A stretch of 17,357 bases of DNA from Deltaproteobacteria bacterium (GTDB lineage: Bacteria; Desulfobacterota; GWC2-55-46): the NCBI GenBank assembly GCA_021825035.1, contig JAKAIQ010000009.1, positions 1 through 17,357 on the forward strand, in the 5' to 3' direction. A model generated the notes under the pieces. That model had not been told where the DNA came from, made no database searches, and saw only the letters and a list, made by a program, of their open reading frames with translations. Position numbers and translations under genes: made by a program. Numbering within the stretch: position 1 is the first letter of the stretch; the number at the start of each line of letters is the position of its first letter. Below are positions 6,829 through 16,618 of the stretch, piece by piece.

Positions 6829-8688
6829 CTATGCGCCGTCCTTCAGCCCCTTTATCTCAAGGGCGAGCTTCTCGGTCACGCCGGGCACCTTGACGAGCTC
6901 GGAGATGTCGGCGGAAAGTATGGAATCGAGGTCTCCGAACCGTTCAAAGAGCGCCTTTCTCTTCCCGGCGCCTATGCCCTTGACGTTGTCGAGCGCCGAG
7001 CCTATGCTTTTTCTTCTGAGCTTCCTGTGGTAGGAGATCGCGAACCTGTGCACCTCGTCCCTTATCCGCCTCATGAGCAGGTCGGGCTTCGACCCCTCTT
7101 TCAGGAATATGGGGTCTTTGAGGTTCGCAAGATACACCCTCTCTCCCCTGACGGCCGGGCGCCCATGGACGCCCTCCACTTCCTCCGGCCTTTCCTTTGC
7201 CAGCGCGGCTATATCGACGTCGTTCATGCCGAACCCGGACATCACTTTCAGGGCTATGTTCAACTGGCCCTTTCCGCCGTCCATGAGGATAAGGTCGGGC
7301 TCCGGCAGCCTCCCGGCCCCCTCTTTCTCCGCGGCCTTCCCGTATCTCCGGGAAAGCACCTCGTCCATCATGGCGTAATCGTCCGGGCCTGCGGAGGCGC
7401 GTATCCTGAAGAGCCTGTAAGAGCCCTTATCCGGCTCGCCGTTCGTGAAGGTCACCATGGCTCCGACGGCGAGGCGCCCGCTTATGTTCGAGATGTCGAA
7501 GGCCTCTATCCTTTCCGGGGTATTCCTCAGGTGTAGCCTCTTTTTCAAGCCTTCGAGGACTTCCGCCCTGTTGGCGGCAATCTCGTATTTCTTCCTTATC
7601 GCCTCCCTCGCGTTCGATTCGGCCATTTCGAGGAGCTTCAGCTTCGCTCCCCTTTCCGGCGCGACGAGCGAGACCTTCCTGCCTTTCTTCCCGGATATCC
7701 ATTCGCCGAGGAGCGCCGCGTCGTCGAGCCTTGCCGGAAGCACCACCTCGTCGGGTATGTACCTTTCGCCACGGTAGAACTGCGAAACGAAGGACGACAT
7801 GACCTCCTCGCCGGGCAGGCCGGAATCGTCGAAAAAATAATCGGCCTTGCTCACGAGCCTACCGCCCCTTATGAAAAGGGCCTGCACCGCGAGTCCGCCG
7901 TCGCCTCGGGCAAGGCCGAACACGTCCCTGTCCACCGGCCTGTAAGATACGGCCTTCTGCTCCTCAAGCATCCCATTTATGGCGGAGATCCTGTCGCGTA
8001 CGCGGGCGGCCTGCTCGAAATCGAGGTTCCTCGACGCCTCGTTCATCCGTTCCTTCAATATCTTCAGGAGCTCGCGGTCCTTGCCTTCGAGGAAGAGAAT
8101 CGCCCCGTTGACGAGCTCCCGGTACGCCCGCTCGTCTATGAGGCCGGCCTCGGGCCCGGAACAGAGGCCGAGCTGATAATCGAGGCACGGCCTCGTTTTT
8201 ATGCTGTAGCCCGGAATGCTGTGGGTGCAGATCGGGAATATCCCCCTCAGGAACTTGATGGTCTCGCGCACGTCGCTGGCCGAGACATAGGGGCCGAAGT
8301 ACCTCGACCCGTCCTTCTTTATGTGCCTGGTTATGAGTATGCGGGGAAATCTTTCGGCCACGGTCAGCTTGATGCTCACGTAGGTCTTGCTGTCCTTGAG
8401 CCTTATGTTGTAGCGGGGCCTGTGGCGCTTGAGGAGGGTGTCTTCGAGGAAAAGCGCCTCTTTCTCGTTGGCCGTCACTATGTAGTCGATGTCTTCGACC
8501 TTCGCCGCGATGAACCTTACTGAATGCCTCGAATCCCCGCCCTCCCTGAAATACGAGCCGACCCTCGACCTCAGGCTCTTGGCCTTGCCGATGTAAAGCA
8601 CCTCCCCCTTCCCGCCCTTCATTATGTAGACTCCTGGAGAGGCCGGGAGATTCCTGAGCTTTTCCTTTATGTCAACGCCCGTTTGCAT
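6829..8688 (-). CDS. uvrC: UvrC, excinuclease ABC subunit C
   Basis: UvrC makes both incisions flanking a lesion in nucleotide excision repair, acting on the UvrB-DNA complex. The 619-aa protein has every domain in order. The GIY-YIG nuclease has G19-V-Y21 and Y32-I-G34, with R40 for the 3' cut. A cysteine-containing segment spans about 154-180. The UVR helix pair that binds UvrB lies near 205-240. The RNase H-like nuclease has D398 (FDIS), D436/D437, D470 (LMDGGKGQ) and H547 for the 5' cut. Two helix-hairpin-helix motifs lie at about 567-617 (VKGIGAGKRKAL and VPGVTEKLA). The fourth cysteine of the usual RPC...CxAPC motif is replaced by E180. The start at 8688 has AGGAAG a few bases upstream. 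It lies downstream of efp on the same strand but behind a strong terminator, so read-through or another source of transcription is needed. Confidence 0.97.
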   Translation of the reverse strand: MQTGVDIKEKLRNLPASPGVYIMKGGKGEVLYIGKAKSLRSRVGSYFREGGDSRHSVRFIAAKVEDIDYIVTANEKEALFLEDTLLKRHRPRYNIRLKDSKTYVSIKLTVAERFPRILITRHIKKDGSRYFGPYVSASDVRETIKFLRGIFPICTHSIPGYSIKTRPCLDYQLGLCSGPEAGLIDERAYRELVNGAILFLEGKDRELLKILKERMNEASRNLDFEQAARVRDRISAINGMLEEQKAVSYRPVDRDVFGLARGDGGLAVQALFIRGGRLVSKADYFFDDSGLPGEEVMSSFVSQFYRGERYIPDEVVLPARLDDAALLGEWISGKKGRKVSLVAPERGAKLKLLEMAESNAREAIRKKYEIAANRAEVLEGLKKRLHLRNTPERIEAFDISNISGRLAVGAMVTFTNGEPDKGSYRLFRIRASAGPDDYAMMDEVLSRRYGKAAEKEGAGRLPEPDLILMDGGKGQLNIALKVMSGFGMNDVDIAALAKERPEEVEGVHGRPAVRGERVYLANLKDPIFLKEGSKPDLLMRRIRDEVHRFAISYHRKLRRKSIGSALDNVKGIGAGKRKALFERFGDLDSILSADISELVKVPGVTEKLALEIKGLKDGA

Positions 8689-8718
8689 GGCTTCCTGCGC
8701 CGGAAAAGGCCGAAATGC

Positions 8719-8747
8719 AAAAAGGACCCTTGCGCAAAGGGTCCTTT
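8719..8747 (-). terminator. Strong intrinsic terminator of efp
   Basis: The arms AAAGGACCCTT (8721-8731) and AAGGGTCCTTT (8737-8747) pair perfectly over 11 bp around a 5-nt loop. On the minus strand the hairpin runs into TTTTT (to 8719) and then GCATTT. It sits 30 nt past the efp stop and 30 nt before the uvrC start. It is the clearest intrinsic terminator in the window. Confidence 0.85.
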
Positions 8748-8776
8748 CATCTTGCGGGAAAAGGGGGGCGGCCCGG

Positions 8777-9340
8777 TTAAGCCTTCGCCCTCTCCAGGTA
8801 TTTTCCTTCCCCGGTGTCGACCCTTATGACCTCGCCCTTCTCGATGAAGGCAGGCACGTTCACCACGAGCCCGGTCTCAAGGGTAGCCGGCTTCTGGGAG
8901 GCCGTTACGGTGGCCCCCTTCATGTTGGGGGTCGTATCGACCACCTTCAGCTCCACGACCTTGGGAGGCTCCACGCCGACCGGGAGGCCGTTGTAATACT
9001 CGATCATGAATTTGATGTTCGGCACGAGATAATAGACGTTGTCCCCGAGGACGTCGGCCGTGAGCGGCATCTGCTCGTACGTCGCGCTGTTCATGAAGAA
9101 ATATTCCGTGCCGTTGTCGTAGAGGAACTCCATCTCGTGCTGCTCAAGCGAGGCCTTTTCGATCTTGTCCTCAGAACGGAACCTGTTCTCCACGCTTGAG
9201 CCGGTCTTCAGGTTCTTGAGCTTCGTTTGCACCATGCCGCGCCAGTTGCCCGGCGTTATGTGCTGGACGGTCACCACCCTGTAAGGCTCCTTATTGTAGA
9301 GGATGGTCATGCCAACCCTCAGTTGCGTCGCGGCAATCAT
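8777..9340 (-). CDS. efp: Elongation factor P
   Basis: EF-P binds stalled ribosomes next to the P-site tRNA and promotes peptide-bond formation at polyproline stretches. The 187-aa protein has the standard length and three beta-barrel domains: a KOW-like domain I (about 1-63) and OB domains II and III, with typical segments QTKLKNLKTG (38-47), MPLTADVLGDNVYY and the C-terminal TGEGKYLERAKA. The tip of the domain I loop reads TPGNWRGMV (29-37). The residue aligned with the modified Lys34 of E. coli, or Arg32 of Pseudomonas, is N32, so the usual lysylation or rhamnosylation cannot occur at that position. The ATG at 9340 has AAGGAG about 12 nt upstream, a rather long spacing, and no in-frame alternative. 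The upstream region is AT-rich with a long imperfect palindrome; a strong terminator follows the gene. Confidence 0.97.
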   Translation of the reverse strand: MIAATQLRVGMTILYNKEPYRVVTVQHITPGNWRGMVQTKLKNLKTGSSVENRFRSEDKIEKASLEQHEMEFLYDNGTEYFFMNSATYEQMPLTADVLGDNVYYLVPNIKFMIEYYNGLPVGVEPPKVVELKVVDTTPNMKGATVTASQKPATLETGLVVNVPAFIEKGEVIRVDTGEGKYLERAKA

Positions 9341-9366
9341 TATAAAACGCTGCTCCTTTCAGATGT

Positions 9367-9393
9367 TTGTAATAAGATCATATCTTACTACAA
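9367..9393. promoter_or_regulatory. 27-bp imperfect palindrome upstream of efp (operator candidate)
   Basis: The arms TTGTAATAAGAT (9367-9378) and ATCTTACTACAA (9382-9393) pair at 11 of 12 positions around CAT. The palindrome lies 27 bases upstream of the efp ATG in an AT-rich stretch and covers a -10-like TATGAT on the minus strand (9382-9377). No convincing -35 is visible. It could be a repressor site or, if transcribed, a leader hairpin. Confidence 0.5.
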
Positions 9394-9504
9394 TAACACA
9401 TAATTCGACTTTTTTCACCGGTTTTTTTCTCGGCATCGAAGAACCCCGGCATGAACGGATTCGGCCCCACATGGCGAGAAACTGCCGTTCGCCCCGCCGT
9501 TCGT

Positions 9505-10851
9505 TTACGCGCCAACGTATTTTTTCACGCAGGCCGTGGTGTTGGCGGCGTTAAGTTTCCTGAAGAAAAGGTCCATCCTCGCCTCGATCTCTGCGCCTAT
9601 CGTTTTGTATCTCTCCTGATCCATGTTCCAGATCCTTTCCTTGAAAGGCCCGAAACCTTTTTTCCTGGTCTTGTAGATGAACTGCTCGTCGGTGTCGGTC
9701 TCTTTCCTTTCGTCCGAATGCTTTTCGACAAGGTACCTGTATATCTCTTTTTTCAGCTCCTGCGGAAAGGCCGGGCTGTCGTAGATCATGTTCTGAAAGC
9801 CGGTGGCGAGATGGATCTCCGCGGCCCCGCGTTTGGGAAAGAGGTCGAAAGCCTCGTCCGGCAGGGTGGAGGCGCCGTGCTGGACGACCCCGGCGAGCCC
9901 GTACGATTCACGGGACACCCTGGAAAGCCTTTCTATCGTATCGAAATCGACCTTCACCTTCGCCATGGTCCCGTCAGGCAGGACCACCCCGCCGTGCGAC
10001 GTGCCGGTCTGGATGCTTATCTTGCTTATCCCCTTGACCCCCTTGCCGATGGCGTCGGAATACCCTTCCATGAAGGCCGTCAGTTCCTCGACGGTCGAAT
10101 TCCTGCCGCCGTCTTCGCCTATCTCGCCTCCCACCGAGACCGTGACGTTCGCCGGCTCGTTGGCCCTTATGTATCCGGTAAGCTCGGCGGTCGTCTCGAA
10201 GTTCGGCCTCTGCTGCTCCTTTACGTCCGGCTTTCCAAGGTCCACCACCGTGGATGCGTCTATGTCTATGTTGAAGAAGTCCGCTTCGAGCGCCTCCTTT
10301 ATGAGCTTCTTGAGGTCTTCCACCTCGGCATTCCTGTCCTTAGCGTATCTCCCGGCGTTTATCTGAAAGTGATCGCCCTGGAGAAATACCGGGCCCCTGT
10401 GCCCCTCTTTTATGGCGGCGGCGAGGCAGCAGGCCGCGTATTCGGAAGGCCGCTGGCCGGTATAGCCGATCTCGCTTTTGGCTATCTCGAATATGAAGGC
10501 CCCGGCGTCGTTCCTGGCGGCTGATCTGAATATCGCCCTTGCCGTATCATACGTAAGCCCCCTTATGTTCACGGCCGGCACAGTGAACCCCCCGCACTCC
10601 TGCCTTCCCATGGCCTCGTAAAGGTTGTGAATGGAAGCAGGCCTTATGCCGAGGGATACCGCCAGATTCCTTATGAGCGTTCTCGCCTCGGCCATGATGT
10701 CGATATTGGCGTTGAAGACGGCGTTGTATGCAAGCCTGTCGATCGTCTGGCCGCGGAGCACGTTCTCGTCGAGCACCTCCATTCTGTCGTCCCTTTCCCT
10801 GAAAACCTTCTTAAGCCCGTCATACATCTCTCCGATGGATTTGTAAGGCAT
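9505..10851 (-). CDS. Class II (zinc-dependent) aldolase, fructose-bisphosphate aldolase family
   Basis: Class II aldolases reversibly join dihydroxyacetone phosphate to an aldehyde such as glyceraldehyde 3-phosphate, using zinc. The 448-aa protein has the family active site: D160-H161 (FLQGDHFQ) as catalytic Asp and zinc His, E243 in VGGEIGEDGG, zinc ligand H286 in QTGTSHGG, and zinc ligand H325 in VVQHGAST. It is about 100 residues longer than the E. coli class II enzyme; the extra length lies in an N-terminal part (about 1-85) and a long C-terminal tail. The usual KxNxDT segment that contacts substrate reads EIHLAT (345-350), and GGSG reads GAST. The family is clear, but the substrate (fructose 1,6-bisphosphate or another sugar phosphate) is not. 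AAGGAGG 8 nt before the ATG at 10851 is the strongest ribosome-binding site in the window, which implies high expression. Confidence 0.88.
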   Translation of the reverse strand: MPYKSIGEMYDGLKKVFRERDDRMEVLDENVLRGQTIDRLAYNAVFNANIDIMAEARTLIRNLAVSLGIRPASIHNLYEAMGRQECGGFTVPAVNIRGLTYDTARAIFRSAARNDAGAFIFEIAKSEIGYTGQRPSEYAACCLAAAIKEGHRGPVFLQGDHFQINAGRYAKDRNAEVEDLKKLIKEALEADFFNIDIDASTVVDLGKPDVKEQQRPNFETTAELTGYIRANEPANVTVSVGGEIGEDGGRNSTVEELTAFMEGYSDAIGKGVKGISKISIQTGTSHGGVVLPDGTMAKVKVDFDTIERLSRVSRESYGLAGVVQHGASTLPDEAFDLFPKRGAAEIHLATGFQNMIYDSPAFPQELKKEIYRYLVEKHSDERKETDTDEQFIYKTRKKGFGPFKERIWNMDQERYKTIGAEIEARMDLFFRKLNAANTTACVKKYVGA

Positions 10852-10893
10852 GAAACCTTCCTCCTTTCAGATATGTAGACCGCCGCGCAACGC

Positions 10894-10916
10894 AGGCCGC
10901 TTTAGAGCGGCCTTTT
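10894..10916. terminator. Hairpin between the hybrid kinase and aldolase genes (proximal of two)
   Basis: AGGCCGCT (10894-10901) and AGCGGCCT (10906-10913) pair perfectly around TTAG. The T-run (TTTT, 10913-10916) follows on the plus strand, whereas both flanking genes read on the minus strand. In the gene direction it has no T-tail, so it is a hairpin of uncertain function or a terminator for antisense transcription. Confidence 0.5.
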
Positions 10917-10919
10917 CGC

Positions 10920-10937
10920 GCCGGGGCAAAGGCCGCG
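10920..10937. repeat. Terminator-associated repeat, copy 2 (after the hybrid kinase gene)
   Basis: GCCGGGGCAAAGGCCGCG matches the stretch at 6789-6807 apart from one A in the A-run. It overlaps the proximal arm of the second hairpin downstream of the kinase gene. Confidence 0.6.
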
Positions 10938-10948
10938 GCGGCCTTTTT
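10928..10948. terminator. Possible bidirectional terminator after the hybrid kinase gene (distal hairpin)
   Basis: AAAGGCCG (10928-10935) and CGGCCTTT (10939-10946) pair perfectly around CGG, 27 nt past the kinase stop. On the minus strand the hairpin ends in TTTG, a short tail. On the plus strand it ends in five Ts. It probably terminates the gyrA-gpsA-kinase unit, perhaps in both directions. Confidence 0.6.
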
Positions 10949-10975
10949 AGATATCGCGGCTAAAAGCGTCGCTCG

Positions 10976-12862
10976 TCATGAAAGCATCTTTTGCGCAAGC
11001 CACGTAAGTTCCTTTATCTCGAAGGGCTTAAGGAGATAATGGCACCCGTATTTCTCGATAAGCTCCCTGGTCCTGGGGCTGAAGACGTCCCCGGTGAGTA
11101 TGATGACCCTGTTCTTCAGGCCCTCGTGCCTCCTGAGGATGTTCTCGTAGAGTTCCGCGCCGTCGATGCCCGGCATCCTTATGTCGGTTACAACGAGGTC
11201 GAAGGACTGCCTTTCAAGGACCTCCAGCGCCGCGGCCCCTTCGCTCGCGGTCTCGACCGTCAGCCCCTGCGATACAAATACGTCCTCTATCGTCTCCCTT
11301 ATGCTGTCCTCGTCGTCAACGATAAGGACCCTTTTCCCGGATGCCGGGCCGCCTTGCCGTCGCAAGGCCTCTTTCCTCTCCCTGACGGCGTCGGCGTCCC
11401 TGTCCTCCCCGGACAGTGGGATAAGGATGATGAAGGCGGCCCCTTTCCCAGCCTCGCTTTTGATCGTTATCTTTCCGCCGTGCTCGGTTATTATGCCGTG
11501 GATTATCGAAAGCCCGAGGCCCGTGCCCTTGCCCACGTCCTTCGTCGTGAAGAACGGGTCGAAGACCTTGCCTATCGCCTCCTTCGGTATGCCCGGGCCG
11601 TCGTCGATCAAGGCCGCTTCGACCGACCCGCCCGACTTGCGGGTCCTTACCGTGAGCGTCCCGCCGCCGTTTGCGGCGGCCATGGCGTCTTCGGCGTTGT
11701 TCATGATGTTTATGAAGACCTGCTGCATCTGGAACGGGTCGACCATGGTCCTTGGCAGCCTTTCGTCAAGGTCGAGAACGATCCCTATGTTGTTCATCTT
11801 GAGCGAATGCGCCTTCAACTCGATGGTGCGGTTCAGTATCTCGTTTATGGACGAATACTTCCTTTCGGCCTTCTTCTGCCTCGCGAACGTCAGGAGGTTC
11901 TGCACGATCCTGGCCGCCCTGAGCGATTCGTTGTATATCTTCTCGAGCTTCCCTTTCGCCTCGCTTAGCGGGCTGTCTCCAGGGGCGTCCAGAAGGAGCT
12001 GGCTGAAGCCCATTATGCCCATGAGCGGGTTGTTGAGCTCATGGGCTATGCCGGCCACGAGCATGCCGATGCTGCTCAGCTTCTCGGCCTGGACAAGCTG
12101 CTCCCTGAGCGTCATTTCCTGCGTCACGTCCCTGGCCACGTGGACGCGCGCCCACGCCTGGCCGGACTGGTCTACTACCGGGAAGGTCGTTATCCTGTAC
12201 ACGCCGCCGAATACCGCGTGGTCGGCCTGCGGGTTCTCATCGGAGGCGGGCGGCCCGTCCGGGCACAGGCACCAGCCGCACCGCGAGGGGGCCAGGCCGA
12301 AGATCTCATGGCATTTCTTCCCGATGAGGTCTTCCGGCCTGGCCTCGAGCCTCGCGGCGAGGGCCATGTTGACCTTTACGACGCGGCACTCACTGTCGTG
12401 GATCAATATCAGGTCCTGTATGGCGTCGAACGTCGCAACCCACTCCTGTCTGCTTCCGGCGACAAGCTCCAGAAGCCTTTTATTCTCCTCGGCCCTTTTT
12501 TCGAGGGCGTCGAGCATGCCGTTTATGCCCCTTGCCAGGCACCCCAGCTCGTCTTCCGAGGACTCTTCGAGGCGGCCGCCCGTCTCCCCTCCGGCTATCT
12601 TCTTCACCGCCCCGGCGTTCCTCCTTAAAGGCCCGGTAAGAGATCTCTTAAGGAAAATCGAGAGGATCGCCCCTCCGGCGGGGACGGCGATTATCCAGAA
12701 GACCGCAAGCTTCCATGCCCGGTGTCCGAGCGCGACGGAGACGATCCCTCCGGCCGTAAGAAGCCCTACGACGAGAAAGATTATTCTTAGATGAAGGCTT
12801 TTCTTGAACATGCTGACTATTCCATGGGCCTTTTTCCAGGTGCGAACCTGCGTTATCTTCAT
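10976..12862 (-). CDS. Membrane-anchored hybrid histidine kinase (HAMP-PAS-HisKA-HATPase-REC)
   Basis: This is a 628-aa sensor kinase with a fused receiver. Two helices (about 26-46 and 50-71) leave almost no periplasmic loop, so the signal is probably sensed in the membrane or cytoplasm. A HAMP-like linker (about 72-125) and a PAS domain (about 140-250) follow. The PAS contains a cysteine cluster, C184-X10-C195-X2-C198-X-C200. The kinase core has the H-box H274 (IAHELNNPL), the N-box near N387-N389, DDGPGIP (420-426), DPFFTTK (435-441) and GTGLGLS (446-452). The receiver (about 511-626) has D516/D517, phosphoacceptor D560 (VTDIRMPG) and K612. With no DNA-binding output of its own, it should pass phosphate to another protein or feed back on itself. 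It starts 34 nt after the gpsA stop. The ATG at 12862 lacks a good ribosome-binding site, and M18 (12811) is an alternative that would leave the helices intact. Confidence 0.9.
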   Translation of the reverse strand: MKITQVRTWKKAHGIVSMFKKSLHLRIIFLVVGLLTAGGIVSVALGHRAWKLAVFWIIAVPAGGAILSIFLKRSLTGPLRRNAGAVKKIAGGETGGRLEESSEDELGCLARGINGMLDALEKRAEENKRLLELVAGSRQEWVATFDAIQDLILIHDSECRVVKVNMALAARLEARPEDLIGKKCHEIFGLAPSRCGWCLCPDGPPASDENPQADHAVFGGVYRITTFPVVDQSGQAWARVHVARDVTQEMTLREQLVQAEKLSSIGMLVAGIAHELNNPLMGIMGFSQLLLDAPGDSPLSEAKGKLEKIYNESLRAARIVQNLLTFARQKKAERKYSSINEILNRTIELKAHSLKMNNIGIVLDLDERLPRTMVDPFQMQQVFINIMNNAEDAMAAANGGGTLTVRTRKSGGSVEAALIDDGPGIPKEAIGKVFDPFFTTKDVGKGTGLGLSIIHGIITEHGGKITIKSEAGKGAAFIILIPLSGEDRDADAVRERKEALRRQGGPASGKRVLIVDDEDSIRETIEDVFVSQGLTVETASEGAAALEVLERQSFDLVVTDIRMPGIDGAELYENILRRHEGLKNRVIILTGDVFSPRTRELIEKYGCHYLLKPFEIKELTWLAQKMLS

Positions 12863-12896
12863 GGCGCGGCCCGGTGAAGACCCGGCGGTCCGCGGC

Positions 12897-13895
12897 TTAT
12901 TCGCTCTTGAGCCCCCTCGTCATCAGGCCCATTACGGCCTCCCCCGGATGCTTTCCGGCGTACAGGACGTTGCAGACCTCTTCGGTAATGGGCATATCCA
13001 CTTCGAGGCTCGCGGCAAGCGATTGCGCGGCCTTCGCCGTCCTCACGCCCTCGGCCACCATCCTCGTCGCCCCGGTGATCTCGTCGAGGCCTTTGCCTTC
13101 GGCGATGGCCGCGCCCAGGGAGTAATTCCTGCTTAAAGGCCCGGTGCATGTAAGCACCAGGTCGCCGATGCCGGAAAGCCCGTAGAACGTATGCGCCCGC
13201 GCCCCCATGGCGGCCCCGAGCCTCGATATCTCCGCGACCCCCCTCGTTATGAGGGCCGCCCTTGCATTATAGCCGAGCTTTAGCCCGTCGGAGATGCCGG
13301 AGGCTATGGCGATGACGTTCTTCAAGGCCCCTCCAAGCTCGACCCCCAAAACGTCCGAATTGGTATAGACGCGGAAATAAGACGTGGAAAAGACGCGCTG
13401 CACGAGCGCGGCCGCCGCCGCCGAAGCCGACGCGGCGCAGACGGCGGCCGGGAGCCTGCGGCTGACCTCCCTGGCGAACGAAGGCCCGGAAAGGACGGCT
13501 ATCTCCCTGCGGCCCGGCCCTTTGAGCGCGTCGGTTATTATGCCCGACGGGGTGAGACCGGTCGTCTCTTCTATCCCTTTCGTCGCGCTTACGATCACGG
13601 CGTCATCGGCAATGAAAGGCCCGGCCTCCGCAAAGACGCTTCTGAGGCCGTGGGACGGTATGGCGCTCAGTATGAGCTTCGATCCGGCGAGCGCCTCCCG
13701 GAGCGAGGAGACCGCGATTATGTTTTCCGGAAGTTTTACGCCTGGAAGATATGCGGCGTTCTCGCGCCTTTCGGCGATGGACCTTCTCAGTTCTTCTTTT
13801 CTGACCCAGAGGCTTACCCTGAAACCCCTGACGGCGAGGAGTTCGGCCAGAGCCGTCCCCCAGCTGCCCGCGCCCAGAACAGTCAGCCGATCCAT
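12897..13895 (-). CDS. gpsA: NAD(P)-dependent glycerol-3-phosphate dehydrogenase
   Basis: GpsA reduces dihydroxyacetone phosphate to sn-glycerol 3-phosphate, the backbone precursor of membrane phospholipids, in the cytoplasm. The 332-aa protein has the expected length and motifs: the Rossmann GxGxxG as G8-A-G10-S-W-G13, KGIE (106-109), LSGPSFAREV (135-144), the catalytic lysine K192 in ALKNV, and the C-terminal GIGDLVLTC (242-250) with SRNYSLG (255-261). I chose the ATG at 13895 because GGGGGA lies just upstream and the protein then begins MDRLTVLGAG, a usual distance to the nucleotide-binding loop. A second in-frame ATG at 13907 would add four residues but has no ribosome-binding site. The gene lies 55 nt after gyrA, with a strong hairpin in the gap, and 34 nt before the hybrid kinase. 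Confidence 0.96.
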   Translation of the reverse strand: MDRLTVLGAGSWGTALAELLAVRGFRVSLWVRKEELRRSIAERRENAAYLPGVKLPENIIAVSSLREALAGSKLILSAIPSHGLRSVFAEAGPFIADDAVIVSATKGIEETTGLTPSGIITDALKGPGRREIAVLSGPSFAREVSRRLPAAVCAASASAAAAALVQRVFSTSYFRVYTNSDVLGVELGGALKNVIAIASGISDGLKLGYNARAALITRGVAEISRLGAAMGARAHTFYGLSGIGDLVLTCTGPLSRNYSLGAAIAEGKGLDEITGATRMVAEGVRTAKAAQSLAASLEVDMPITEEVCNVLYAGKHPGEAVMGLMTRGLKSE

Positions 13896-13924
13896 CGAGT
13901 CCCCCATCTGTTTTCATCAGGATG

Positions 13925-13949
13925 CCGCCCGGCCCTCAGGGCCGGGCGG
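13925..13949. other. Perfect 12-bp hairpin between gyrA and gpsA
   Basis: CCGCCCGGCCCT (13925-13936) and AGGGCCGGGCGG (13938-13949) are exact complements around one base, so the real loop is a few nucleotides. On the minus strand it starts one base after the gyrA stop and is followed by CATCCTGATG, with no T-run. It is therefore not a canonical terminator; it could protect the gyrA transcript end, pause polymerase or lower gpsA expression. Confidence 0.7.
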
Positions 13950-13950
13950 T

Positions 13951-16413
<2,463 letters not shown>

Positions 16414-16618
16414 TCTGCCTCTCTTTAATCTTTTCAGGGTTAATTCCCCGGCTGCGCGCGCCGCGACTTCCTTATAAAGGCTTTGATACCCCGCGGCGAG
16501 CACGAGGGAGGTTCATTGTGAATTGGGCCAACCGCGGGCGGCATCCAGATTCGTGCGGACCGCCTTTAAAAGAGGACCTGTGGATATGCGTTACCTCAGA
16601 CCCGGCGAAGGATTTACG

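Noticed and set aside
9451..10524. 357-codon plus-strand ORF opposite the aldolase gene
   Set aside because: Antisense to a conserved enzyme with a strong ribosome-binding site; no motifs.
11166..12794. 542-codon plus-strand ORF opposite the hybrid kinase gene
   Set aside because: Antisense shadow of a well-supported kinase; Ser/Pro-rich composition without motifs.
16414..16503. 30-codon N-terminal extension of gyrA to a GTG at 16503
   Set aside because: The ATG at 16413 has a good ribosome-binding site and matches the normal GyrA start; the extension does not resemble GyrA.
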